Source of the DNA: CALGLS01 sp965222105
GTDB taxonomy: Bacteria; Bacteroidota; Bacteroidia; Chitinophagales; Saprospiraceae
Assembly (NCBI GenBank): GCA_965222105.1
Contig: CBDCTQ010000080.1
Location: forward strand, 62,001 to 126,000
Direction: 5' to 3'
Length of the DNA: 64,000 nucleotides
Shown here: positions 35,653 through 43,716 of the stretch, one piece after another
How the letters are laid out: each line of letters opens with the position of its first letter
Position numbering within the stretch: position 1 is the stretch's first letter
Translations under genes and position numbers: made by a program
The notes under the pieces: generated by a model
What the model saw: only the letters and a program-made list of their open reading frames with translations
What the model was told of the DNA's origin: nothing
The model's database searches: none

Positions 35653-38187
35653 ATGAAAAATACAATCTTTATTGCAATAACCCTTTTAATTTTCTGCGTG
35701 TCGGCTCAAGCACAACACGTAGTACCACAAGGCATGAAATACCAGGCAGTGGCCCGCGACCTTTCGGGAAATGTCATCGCCAACCAACCCATCACTTTGA
35801 AAATCACCTTATACAGCAATCCCGAACGCAAAAATATAGAGTACAGCGAAACCCACTCCGTTACCACCAATAAACTTGGTTTGTTTACCTTGACCATCGG
35901 TGAAGGTCACGTCGAATCCGGCCGCTTCAATACCATCCCCTGGAGCTCGGAGGACATCTGGATGCAATTGGCCGTTGACGAATCGGGCGGCGACCAGTTC
36001 GTCGCTTTGAGCGAAAGCCGTCTGCTGGCAGTACCTTATGCCTTCCATGCCGCTACAGCCAACGCCCTTGTGGGCGAAGGAGGTACCCGTGGTCCCGGAG
36101 GGGTACCAGCTCAGGTATGGTCCCTTTTCGGAAACTCCAATACCGACCCCACAGTCGACAAACTCGGCACCACCGATTGCGCCGACCTGGTGATCGTAAC
36201 CAACGATATGGAACGGATGCGCATCCTCTGTTCCGGCGAAATCGAAATAGACTCTGATCTGACCGTAGGCAACGACCTTGTAGTAAACAACAACACTTCC
36301 ATCGGCAACGATCTCGACGTAGGCAACAATACCAACATAGGCAACGATTTGATGGTACAACGAAATGTAGAAGTCAACATCAGCGGCGGCAACACCATCG
36401 TACACGGCAATTTCGACGTGGCAGATGGTAGCGCCACCAACCTCACCGGTACATTGAACGTCGATGGCGCAACAGACCTCAACAGCTCGCTCGATGTCAA
36501 CAACGGTAGCCCCACCAACCTCACCGGTACATTGAACGTCGATGGCGCAACAGACCTCAACAGTTCGCTCGATGTCAACAACGGTAGCCTCACCAACCTC
36601 ACCGGTACATTGAACGTCGATGGCGCAACAGACCTCAACAGTTCGCTCGACGTCAACAACGGTAGCCCCACCAACCTCACCGGTACACTGAACGTCGATG
36701 GCGTCACCAACATCAACAATACCTTCAACGTCACCAATGGCAGCACCACCAATCTGTCGGGTGATTTGAATGTAAGCCTGAACACCAATTTGGGTAACAA
36801 CCTGACGGTAAACAACAACACCTTACTCATGGGTGCCCTGGATGTAAACGGCGTCATGAACCTCAACAACACGACTGAATCTACCGACTGTACCAACGGT
36901 GCATTGGTGGTCGACGGCGGCGTGGGCATCGCCAAAAACCTGACCGTAGGCGGCAATGGCCATTTTAAAAACAGCCGAGTGGTAATCGAGTCTAACGTCT
37001 CTGGGTCAGATGGCAGTTTGAGCAGCTACCCTCTGCTGATACAAGGCGGCAACCAGGGCATTGCGGTACAGGTAAACGGCGGCCGCAACAATGGCACCGA
37101 CTTTATTTCTTTCTGGGATGCCAATGGTATGCAGGGCAGGGTGGAAGGCCAAACAGAAGGTGAATTGGCTAGTAGCTTTGAGTATATTTGGGCCAACGTC
37201 ATGCATGGACTCGATGTCGCTTTTGTAGCAGCTGAAGGCATTGCATGTGGGGTTCAGTTAGACATTGGAGAAGCCATTGTAATGGGTGCAGAAGGTGTAG
37301 CGGCTGTCGCCCAATGGGTTGAACTCAATGTATCGGCTTTCCTAAATGTAGGGGTGTCTTACGAGTCAGGTAGTGGGGACTATGCCGAATGGCTCGAAAG
37401 AGCTGACCCTGGCCAGGACTACCAGTTTGGCGAAGTAGTGGGCGTAGTGGGGGGAAAGATCAGCATGCGTACCACAGACGCCGACCATGTAATGGTGGTC
37501 TCTAAAAGTCCCATCGTATTGGGCAATATGCCACCTCAAAACGAAGAAGCAAACTACGAAAAAATAGCCTTTATGGGACAAGTACCGGTCAAGGTGGTTG
37601 GCCCAGCCAAAATAGGTGATTACATCCTGCCCTCCGGCAACAACGACGGTATGGCCATAGCCATCGATCCCGGAAAAATGAATCCGACTGATTACAATAA
37701 GATTGTCGGGGTAGCCTGGTCTAATTCGACAACCGACCTGATCAGCTACATCAATACCGCCGTAGGCATCAACGCCAATGACGTTGCTGGTCAACTGGCC
37801 CGCCAACAAACAGAGATCACCGCCCTCAATGAAAAACTCGATCAGGTGATCGCCTTCCTCAATGGGAAGGAAGCAGACTTCAATACCCCTACAAGAAATG
37901 ATGTAGAAAGCACAGACGATACGAATAACCAGCTAGTGGTGGTCGATAGACCTTCCCGCATTTCCAGCCAGGACATGGAAAACTGGTTAGATGAATTTGG
38001 ATATGTATTTGAAGAGCAGTTCGCCAAGATCAAAGCTCATTTCCAGGAAGTGGGTGCCGACTACAGTCAATACCCCGATATGCAACGCCTCGTCGACAAC
38101 CCCGTTCAGGCACTACGCGACATGCAGCAAGACAAGTTTATGCCTACCATTTGGCAGCAGCTTGAGCAAAAATACATGCAGGATTAG
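35653..38187 (+). CDS. Secreted fibre-like repeat protein with Peptidase_G2-like C-terminus
   Basis: 844 residues from the ATG at 35653, which starts a signal peptide (MKNTIFIAITLLIFCVSAQA); a longer in-frame start at 35599 would overlap the previous gene. An N-terminal domain of the type QHVVPQGMKYQAVARDLSGN is common at the front of Bacteroidota fibre proteins. Repeated N/D-rich left-handed-helix-like strands follow, including four near-identical 26-residue repeats (~257-360). Residues ~573-700 (SGDYAEWLERADPG ... VVSKSPIVLGN) resemble the Peptidase_G2/IMC autoproteolytic domain of phage tail-spike proteins. The C-terminus is a coiled coil. It probably forms a trimeric surface fibre; no typical T9SS tail is seen. 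The preceding small T9SS protein may work with it. Confidence 0.72.
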   Translation: MKNTIFIAITLLIFCVSAQAQHVVPQGMKYQAVARDLSGNVIANQPITLKITLYSNPERKNIEYSETHSVTTNKLGLFTLTIGEGHVESGRFNTIPWSSEDIWMQLAVDESGGDQFVALSESRLLAVPYAFHAATANALVGEGGTRGPGGVPAQVWSLFGNSNTDPTVDKLGTTDCADLVIVTNDMERMRILCSGEIEIDSDLTVGNDLVVNNNTSIGNDLDVGNNTNIGNDLMVQRNVEVNISGGNTIVHGNFDVADGSATNLTGTLNVDGATDLNSSLDVNNGSPTNLTGTLNVDGATDLNSSLDVNNGSLTNLTGTLNVDGATDLNSSLDVNNGSPTNLTGTLNVDGVTNINNTFNVTNGSTTNLSGDLNVSLNTNLGNNLTVNNNTLLMGALDVNGVMNLNNTTESTDCTNGALVVDGGVGIAKNLTVGGNGHFKNSRVVIESNVSGSDGSLSSYPLLIQGGNQGIAVQVNGGRNNGTDFISFWDANGMQGRVEGQTEGELASSFEYIWANVMHGLDVAFVAAEGIACGVQLDIGEAIVMGAEGVAAVAQWVELNVSAFLNVGVSYESGSGDYAEWLERADPGQDYQFGEVVGVVGGKISMRTTDADHVMVVSKSPIVLGNMPPQNEEANYEKIAFMGQVPVKVVGPAKIGDYILPSGNNDGMAIAIDPGKMNPTDYNKIVGVAWSNSTTDLISYINTAVGINANDVAGQLARQQTEITALNEKLDQVIAFLNGKEADFNTPTRNDVESTDDTNNQLVVVDRPSRISSQDMENWLDEFGYVFEEQFAKIKAHFQEVGADYSQYPDMQRLVDNPVQALRDMQQDKFMPTIWQQLEQKYMQD
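36424..36745 (+). repeat. Intragenic 78-bp tandem repeats
   Basis: ACCAACC marks successive repeats at 36436, 36514, 36592 and 36670, exactly 78 bp apart, encoding 26-residue blocks (NGSPTNLTGTLNVDGATDLN and relatives). The copies are nearly identical at the DNA level, suggesting recent expansion or ongoing recombination; a fifth degenerate copy follows. Confidence 0.9.
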
Positions 38188-38237
38188 TGGCTGACTGCTT
38201 AATTGGACGGCCATAAGGATCCGATTTACCACCTCTG

Positions 38238-38269
38238 CCACCAGTGCTTTTTGTGCTGGTGGTTTTTTT
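38238..38269 (+). terminator. Rho-independent terminator after the fibre gene
   Basis: CCACCAG (38238-38244) pairs with CTGGTGG (38256-38262), the stem extends inward through wobble pairs, and seven T follow. It lies 50 bp after the stop of the fibre-like gene. Confidence 0.85.
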
Positions 38270-38443
38270 GGTATTGTAGGGTGCCAAACGAAGTATGTAA
38301 CAAACCGGAAAGGCAATGGAAAGATTTTCAAAAAGAAGAATCTTCACCAACGCTATGTTTACTATGGTACAAAAAGAATATTTACATTTGTCATTAAGGC
38401 TCGCTCGAAAAATAAATTGTCGTTGTCTTTGATAAAAATTAGT

Positions 38444-40194
38444 AACTTCTCAATCCACACAGCCAACAAGGCATACCCGTCCCATGAAAAATGCTAGCAA
38501 ATTTTGTGCTGTGAGCGCTGGAGGAGTATCTCAGCTAGTGGAGGGATTTTATTTTCGCCTTTTATTCTATCCAGGGTGTAATCCCAAAAACTAACGCCCA
38601 GTTTGCGGCAGGTTTTCTTCAGAGAAGTGAACACATCTCTTGACCTTCTCCCATTTTCGCTTCTGGTTGACCCACTGATTTTTCTTCGTTTGGCGTATTC
38701 TCTTATTTCTCGTTCAGAACCATTATTGTGCAGCGATACAAACGGGTAATCCAACACCAGTAACAATTCCCGTTTTTTCTTTTTGAGTTGGTCAACTACC
38801 TTATTAAGTGATTCAAAGTTTTTGACTGGCTCACAAAGTTGGTCAAATTGTTTTTCCAGTTTGGCCTTCCTCCGTTTTTGGGCCAATGCGCTTACCTCTT
38901 TGTAGGCTTTGAGGTCTTGGTATAACTGCCAGAAGTCATCCATTTTTCCCTCCCATTGTTCTTGATGAATATCATTGCGAATTACCACCTTTTTCAAAGG
39001 GCGTTCGGAATGTTTCCAGCAAAGACAATGGTTCAATATCTTGAATTGGCCCGCATCGTCGGCATGAATGATTTTTTCTTTATCAAATCCTGTTTGTATC
39101 AGGTGGCCCAACAGCATCCCCTCGGTAATCGTCCGTTGAGCATACGCGGCAGTTATTTTCTTTTCTTTAAAAAAGGTAAATAGCTCCTCTTCCTTGTTTA
39201 GTTGTACTCCCTCCGATTCTATCAAGGTGGTTAAGTATATTGGCGGAAGATCATGACCCAAACAATACTCCAGACATTCCTCATTTATTGTGTAACCCTC
39301 ACCGTCTAACTGCAACACTTTGAGGAAGTTAATCCTGCTTTTGGACTCTGTCGTCCGGAAATAAGTAAACAAGTCTGTGTTGATACAATTGCAAAATCCA
39401 TTTTTGCCCTGGTGGCGGGAGGAGGTATCATCTGTCCGAATCTCTCCACTTTGCTCTATGCCTACCGCCACTACCTCTAACAACTCTTCTTCAAATTTTT
39501 TATTCGCTTTGTCTTCATTCAATATATAGTTGATCTGCCCGGTGGAAATATCCACTCCTATGTCTTGTAAAATTTGATGAATCAACGGCTGGGTTACGTG
39601 GCAATTGTTGTACAGGTTTATTACATAAGCCCTTATTACCGGACCAAATTGCCGCCCTTCCAACTCTCCGGGCAACCTGGCCACCACCCGTTGTTTTCCA
39701 TCAGGACTTTCCCACACTTCACGATCGTATTTTATATTGTGACGCTCTACTTTTACATCCTGAATTATATACGGCTTGTAACCTACAAACTTCCAATCCT
39801 CTGGAATCCCCTGGGCTTCTACCTTTTTTTCTTCATCTATGGGGAGGTCTTTTTTCTTCTTTTTCTTTCCTCCATTGTCCTTGGAGCCCTTGTTTTTATT
39901 CTTGTTCTTGGGGTTTTTGTTTTCATCCAGTTTACTTGGCTCTATCTTTGGCTTTTTTGGTAGCTTTTTTAAGCGCCTCAATTCTGCTTTTAATTCTTCA
40001 ATCTCATCGGCCTTATCCTTCAGGTCACTCTTTAGCTTGTTTAACAATGACAATAGGTATTTTACATACGGTATGGCCAATATCGCTTTACTTACTCTTG
40101 GTATGTTCTTTTTTTCCGACAAGTTCTTTTTTTTGCAAAGCTAACTTTTTTCCGATATATTTCTCTTTCTTTTTATTTGGGATTGAGAAGTTAC
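38444..40194. mobile_element. Complete IS66-family insertion sequence with 8-bp target duplication
   Basis: Terminal inverted repeats GTAACTTCTCAATCC (38444-38458) and its complement (40180-40194) bound a 1751-bp element. Directly outside lie perfect 8-bp duplications AAAAATTA (38436-38443 and 40195-40202), the duplication length expected of IS66. It contains one transposase gene and no tnpA/tnpB accessory genes, like single-ORF IS66 relatives (ISBst12-type). Intact ends and a perfect duplication indicate a recent insertion, here between the fibre gene and trpF. Confidence 0.95.
38494..40122 (-). CDS. IS66-family transposase
   Basis: 542 residues. A coiled-coil and Lys-rich N-terminal region (~25-95) is followed by the DDE catalytic core: RTDDTSSRHQGKNGFCN (~227), IHADDAGQF (~354) and the C-terminal LHNNGSEREIREYAKRR with KISGSTRSENG (~460-490), the classic IS66 signature with the catalytic Glu in SERE. 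It is full length with no internal stops, so the element is probably active. Confidence 0.93.
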   Translation of the reverse strand: MSEKKNIPRVSKAILAIPYVKYLLSLLNKLKSDLKDKADEIEELKAELRRLKKLPKKPKIEPSKLDENKNPKNKNKNKGSKDNGGKKKKKKDLPIDEEKKVEAQGIPEDWKFVGYKPYIIQDVKVERHNIKYDREVWESPDGKQRVVARLPGELEGRQFGPVIRAYVINLYNNCHVTQPLIHQILQDIGVDISTGQINYILNEDKANKKFEEELLEVVAVGIEQSGEIRTDDTSSRHQGKNGFCNCINTDLFTYFRTTESKSRINFLKVLQLDGEGYTINEECLEYCLGHDLPPIYLTTLIESEGVQLNKEEELFTFFKEKKITAAYAQRTITEGMLLGHLIQTGFDKEKIIHADDAGQFKILNHCLCWKHSERPLKKVVIRNDIHQEQWEGKMDDFWQLYQDLKAYKEVSALAQKRRKAKLEKQFDQLCEPVKNFESLNKVVDQLKKKKRELLLVLDYPFVSLHNNGSEREIREYAKRRKISGSTRSENGRRSRDVFTSLKKTCRKLGVSFWDYTLDRIKGENKIPPLAEILLQRSQHKIC

Positions 40195-40302
40195 AAAAAT
40201 TACAAATAAGCGATTGATAATGAGCGATTTGTCATTTTTTCAAAGACACTAAAAAGACAATTTATTTTTTGAGCTTTACTAAACCATAGCTCCTCTATTT
40301 CT

Positions 40303-40965
40303 ATGAAAATAAAAATCTGCTGCATCAGCAACCTAGAAGAAGCCAACCTCGCCATCCAACACGGCGCGCACGCCATCGGCCTCGTCGGCCCCATGCCCAG
40401 TGGTCCCGGCGTGATCGACGATGCCCTTATCGCCGAGATCGCCGCTGCCACCCCGCCCCACACGCAGACCTTCCTCCTCACCAGCGAAACCGATACCGAA
40501 GCCATCATCGACCACCACCGCCGTACAAAGACTACGACCATCCAACTGGTCGACGAAATCCGGAAAGGCCAGTACTCCGATTTGCGCAAAGCACTGCCCG
40601 ACGTAAAACTGGTGCAGGTGATCCACGTCATTGACGAATCGAGTATTCAACAAGCATTGAAGGCAGCCACAGAGGTCGATTACCTTTTGCTCGACTCCGG
40701 CAATCCGGCTGCCGCCAAAAAAGAATTGGGTGGTACCGGACGTACGCACAACTGGGAGATCAGCAAGACTATTGTCGAAAAAAGCCCGGTGCCGGTATTC
40801 CTGGCAGGCGGACTGAAGCCGGAAAATGTGAGAGCTGCCATTTTGCAGGTGGGGCCCTTTGGGTTGGATCTTTGTAGTGGGGTGCGGAGAGAGGGCGCTC
40901 TAAACGAGGTTAAACTGAAGGCTTTTTTCAAGCATGTGGAAAAGGCAATTGATTTACAGGATTGA
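40303..40965 (+). CDS. trpF: Phosphoribosylanthranilate isomerase-like protein
   Basis: 220 residues, a TIM barrel of the TrpF family: the N-terminal KIKICCIS carries the catalytic Cys region, then TIQLVDE, LLLDSGN (catalytic Asp), GGTGRTHNWE phosphate-binding loop, FLAGGLKPENV and GLDLCSGVR. It would catalyse the third step of tryptophan biosynthesis. The gene is alone, not in a trp operon, so another isomerase role or a second copy elsewhere is possible. Its upstream neighbour is the IS66 insertion, which ends 109 bp before its start and may have altered its promoter. Confidence 0.82.
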   Translation: MKIKICCISNLEEANLAIQHGAHAIGLVGPMPSGPGVIDDALIAEIAAATPPHTQTFLLTSETDTEAIIDHHRRTKTTTIQLVDEIRKGQYSDLRKALPDVKLVQVIHVIDESSIQQALKAATEVDYLLLDSGNPAAAKKELGGTGRTHNWEISKTIVEKSPVPVFLAGGLKPENVRAAILQVGPFGLDLCSGVRREGALNEVKLKAFFKHVEKAIDLQD

Positions 40966-41350
40966 TAACAACAGGTTGAATCGAGACATTTCAGAAAATG
41001 TATGTAAATATTACTACACTGTGTCCAAAGGAAAACCCATCCACTTGATACACTTTTTTGAACACCGTTGATGAGCCTCCACTTCTGAGTACATATACCA
41101 CCTCAAACTGCATAATTAAGCTGGGTAGCTCCACCTGTTCTCATAAAAATTATACACATACAACATATGTGTAATTTTTTGCAACAATAGGTAAAGCATT
41201 GTTGAGCCCGATCATACTATATTTGCATTGCAATCATAACATAAACATTTCACATGTGATTACCTCTGAAAACCAAGTGGATTAACCCCAACTTATTTTG
41301 TATCCAAACATTTAACCCAAATACACCCAATTATTCCGCTTTAAGGCTTA
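40966..41350. other. Intergenic region downstream of trpF
   Basis: No coding frame. It contains the terminator at 41145-41180 and a TATATTTG -7-like box at 41218-41225 without a good -33 partner. If this promoter is used, the palindromic element at 41351-41522 would lie in the leader of the next gene. Confidence 0.35.
41145..41180 (+). terminator. A/T-rich hairpin terminator downstream of trpF
   Basis: AAAAATTATACACATA (41145-41160) pairs with TATGTGTAATTTTTT (41166-41180) with one bulged base; the 3' arm ends in a T tract. It works as a bidirectional-looking intrinsic terminator about 180 bp after trpF. Confidence 0.6.
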
Positions 41351-41522
41351 AAGTGCATAAGGAACTAAATCCTGAACAGTTTATAATTGTTCTTTTCCGC
41401 CTACTCTGCGTTACAGAACCGGGCTTGATAGCTTAGGCTATCATCCCGAACCTGCGCCTTGATTAGACGAAAAATAACTGCTTCTAAACTATCCATTACT
41501 TAATGCCTAATGCACTAGTATA
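41351..41522. repeat. Palindromic intergenic element, copy A
   Basis: A ~172-bp imperfect palindrome. The outer arms pair AGTGCATAAGG with CCTAATGCACT, the inner arms pair TTTTCCGCCTACTC with GATTAGACGAAAA, and the centre is the hairpin GATAGC-TTAG-GCTATC at 41427-41442 inside CGGG/CCCG. Nearly identical to copy B and related to copy C. Possibly a MITE or structured RNA element. Confidence 0.85.
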
Positions 41523-41617
41523 GGCTTGTCTATCATTTACTTATCATCTATTTTTCACCTTAGTTGTGGTACTAAGTTGGCTAAACAACTATTGCCATAA
41601 CGTAAAACTAAAAAACA

Positions 41618-43012
41618 ATGAAAAACTTTATTTTGACATTGATCGGCATTCTTGCTATTCATTTGGCACCTAAGTCCAACGCTCAGGGTTGGGTACCCAT
41701 TGGAGAAGGAGTGGTACCAGAGTCTTATTCTACCCATACCCTTTCCGTAGTGGATGATAATACCGTTTGGGGGCTGTACAGAAGTGTAGAAAGTGGTTTG
41801 GATTTTAAAATTCTCGGTACCAGCGATGGAGGGAATACCTGGATGGAGGCAGACCTTTCTTCTTTAAATGGTCAGTATGTTTGGGATCTCCATGCCATAA
41901 GTGCTGCTGAGCTTTGGATCAGCACCATCGACGATACAAATTATAAAACGGTGTATCATTCAACGGATATGGGCAATAGCTGGACCGCCAAATATTCCTT
42001 TCAAGGCATCTCGCCCAATCTTACCTCCTTGATCCGATTTTCTGACACAAATACAGGGGCATTGATTAGCTTTTCAGAAAGGGCAACTGCCAGAACCACC
42101 AACGGTGGTAACACCTGGACGGATGGATCATTGTCTTTTTCAGACGGTTATGGTATTCGAAGTCCTGCCACCTGGTTGGAGTCACAAGGCGCTACCCTTT
42201 GGTTTGGAACGAATCAAAACATATTCCGAAGTACCGATAACGGATTCAGTTTTACCCCATTTCCAACTGGATTTGGTGGCTTAATTGGCATTTCCTCCAT
42301 TAGTTTTAACCAACAGGGTGTGGGGATGGCCATTGGAGAATCAGACTATAGTACTTTTAGCATTCTCGACTATGCCCATGTCCAGTCCAGCTTTGATTAT
42401 GGCGAAACCTGGACGGAAATGCCCACGTTCGACGAATTTCCTTTGCTAAACATCGATGCTATTCCAGGTAGTTATAATGCTTTTCTCGGAGTAGCGGGTT
42501 ACAATGATGCAGCTGGTTTCGGATTAGGCCTCTACGGATCTGCTTATACCCTGGATGGCGGGCAAAGCTGGACCGTTATAGATGAGGTTCCGCGCATATC
42601 CATTCAATTTTCTTCTCCTGGAATAGGCTATTCGGGAAGAGTACAGTCATCAGTGTACGATTATCCCGGTAACCCGGCACTATTCAAATGGGTGGGTGAG
42701 TTTTTCATAGATTATGACAATGACGGTGTGGAAGACAAGAACGACAATTGTCCGGCAGTAGCCAATGCCAATCAGGACGATCTCGATCAGGACGGGGTAG
42801 GTGATGTCTGTGATGCTGTTCTCAACATGGGAGGGGCCGTCAATCATGTGACCAACTACATCAACAGCCTTGGACTCAACAATGGACAAGCAAACAGTCT
42901 GATCAGCATTTTAAACAACGCCCTCAGCTCCTGTATGAATGGCAACCTGACCGCATGCGTCAATCAACTCGAAGCGTTTATTAATCAGGTAGAAGCCAAA
43001 CGGGGGGAATAG
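41618..43012 (+). CDS. Secreted BNR/Asp-box protein with thrombospondin type 3 repeats, truncated by frameshift
   Basis: 464 residues as read. Signal peptide (MKNFILTLIGILAIHLAPKSNA), then sialidase-like Asp-box repeats (TSDGGNTWMEA, STDMGNSWTAK, TTNGGNTWTDG, STDNGFSF, TLDGGQSWTV) forming a beta-propeller, and a calcium-binding TSP3 segment (DYDNDGVEDKNDNC ... QDGVGDVCD, ~365-395). The frame ends after AKRGE at a TAG just past a run of six G (43002-43007). Removing one G continues the protein into the T9SS tail in the next entry. It has the architecture of Bacteroidota 'photosystem II stability/assembly-factor-like' secreted propellers. The intended protein is ~590 residues. Confidence 0.8.
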   Translation: MKNFILTLIGILAIHLAPKSNAQGWVPIGEGVVPESYSTHTLSVVDDNTVWGLYRSVESGLDFKILGTSDGGNTWMEADLSSLNGQYVWDLHAISAAELWISTIDDTNYKTVYHSTDMGNSWTAKYSFQGISPNLTSLIRFSDTNTGALISFSERATARTTNGGNTWTDGSLSFSDGYGIRSPATWLESQGATLWFGTNQNIFRSTDNGFSFTPFPTGFGGLIGISSISFNQQGVGMAIGESDYSTFSILDYAHVQSSFDYGETWTEMPTFDEFPLLNIDAIPGSYNAFLGVAGYNDAAGFGLGLYGSAYTLDGGQSWTVIDEVPRISIQFSSPGIGYSGRVQSSVYDYPGNPALFKWVGEFFIDYDNDGVEDKNDNCPAVANANQDDLDQDGVGDVCDAVLNMGGAVNHVTNYINSLGLNNGQANSLISILNNALSSCMNGNLTACVNQLEAFINQVEAKRGE

Positions 43013-43388
43013 CCTTTCCAATGCAGAAGCGGATTGGCTCATTGCAGCTGCTGAAATGATGATCGATGCAGTGGAAGGAGGCACCAGTGATTGCTATACT
43101 TCGGGAGAGGCCATCGTCTTTAATGGAAATCAAAATAGCTCGGCTTCGAATGACATATACATCGAACCGGCGATTTTCCCGAATCCTTCTACAGGATTTC
43201 TCAATATTACCGGGGTGAAAGAACTCACCAATATTAGGGTTACAAATCATTTAGGCAAAGTATTGTTGCAAACTGAACTCTCAGAGAATGGTATACTGGA
43301 CTTAACCCAATTCAGCCCAGGCACCTACTTTATTTCGATGGAAACACCTACGGGCGTATATACCGAACAGCTTTTCATATCTAAATAA
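43008..43388 (+). pseudogene. Out-of-frame C-terminal T9SS sorting domain of the preceding gene
   Basis: Read one base back from the G6 tract, the frame continues NSLSNAEADWLIAAAEMMID and then a cysteine loop and the sorting domain (EPAIFPNPSTGFLNITG ... SPGTYFISMETP ... QLFISK), ending at 43388. The downstream frame has an internal ATG at 43056 but no signal peptide, so alone it would not be exported. With five G the two halves form one gene. Confidence 0.8.
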
Positions 43389-43423
43389 CAATATGTAGAC
43401 GCTGCCTTAAGATATAACTTGAG

Positions 43424-43592
43424 CTAGTGCATGAGGAACTAAATTCTGAACAGTTTATAATTGTTATTTTCCGCCTACTCTGCGTTACAGAACCGGGCTT
43501 GATAGCTTAGGCTATCATCCCGAACCTGCGCCTTGATTAGACGAAAAATAACTGCTTCTAAACTATCCATTACTTAATGCCTCAAGCACTAG
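43424..43592. repeat. Palindromic intergenic element, copy B
   Basis: The 169-bp element has outer arms CTAGTGCATGAGG and CCTCAAGCACTAG and the central hairpin GATAGC-TTAG-GCTATC at 43501-43516. It matches copy A almost base for base from the AACAGTTTATAATTGTT segment to the TTACTTAATGCCT segment. It lies between the T9SS tail and the HTCS gene, so copies A and B flank the secreted propeller gene in direct orientation. Confidence 0.85.
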
Positions 43593-43647
43593 TATAATTG
43601 GAATCAAAACAGTAAGTGGCCAATTGGAATCCAGGGGTCGCTTGCTG

Positions 43648-43679
43648 TTTTAATTATTCAGCAAAAAGAGTTATATTTG
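43648..43679 (+). promoter_or_regulatory. Candidate promoter of the hybrid two-component regulator
   Basis: TTTT (43648-43651), 20 bp, then TATATTTG (43672-43679). The -7 box is a full TAnnTTTG match; the -33 differs by one base from TTTG. A start near 43686 leaves a ~30-nt leader before the ATG at 43717. Confidence 0.5.
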
Positions 43680-43716
43680 TAAATAATTACCCAATCCCAT
43701 TCTGAAACTCAATGAA

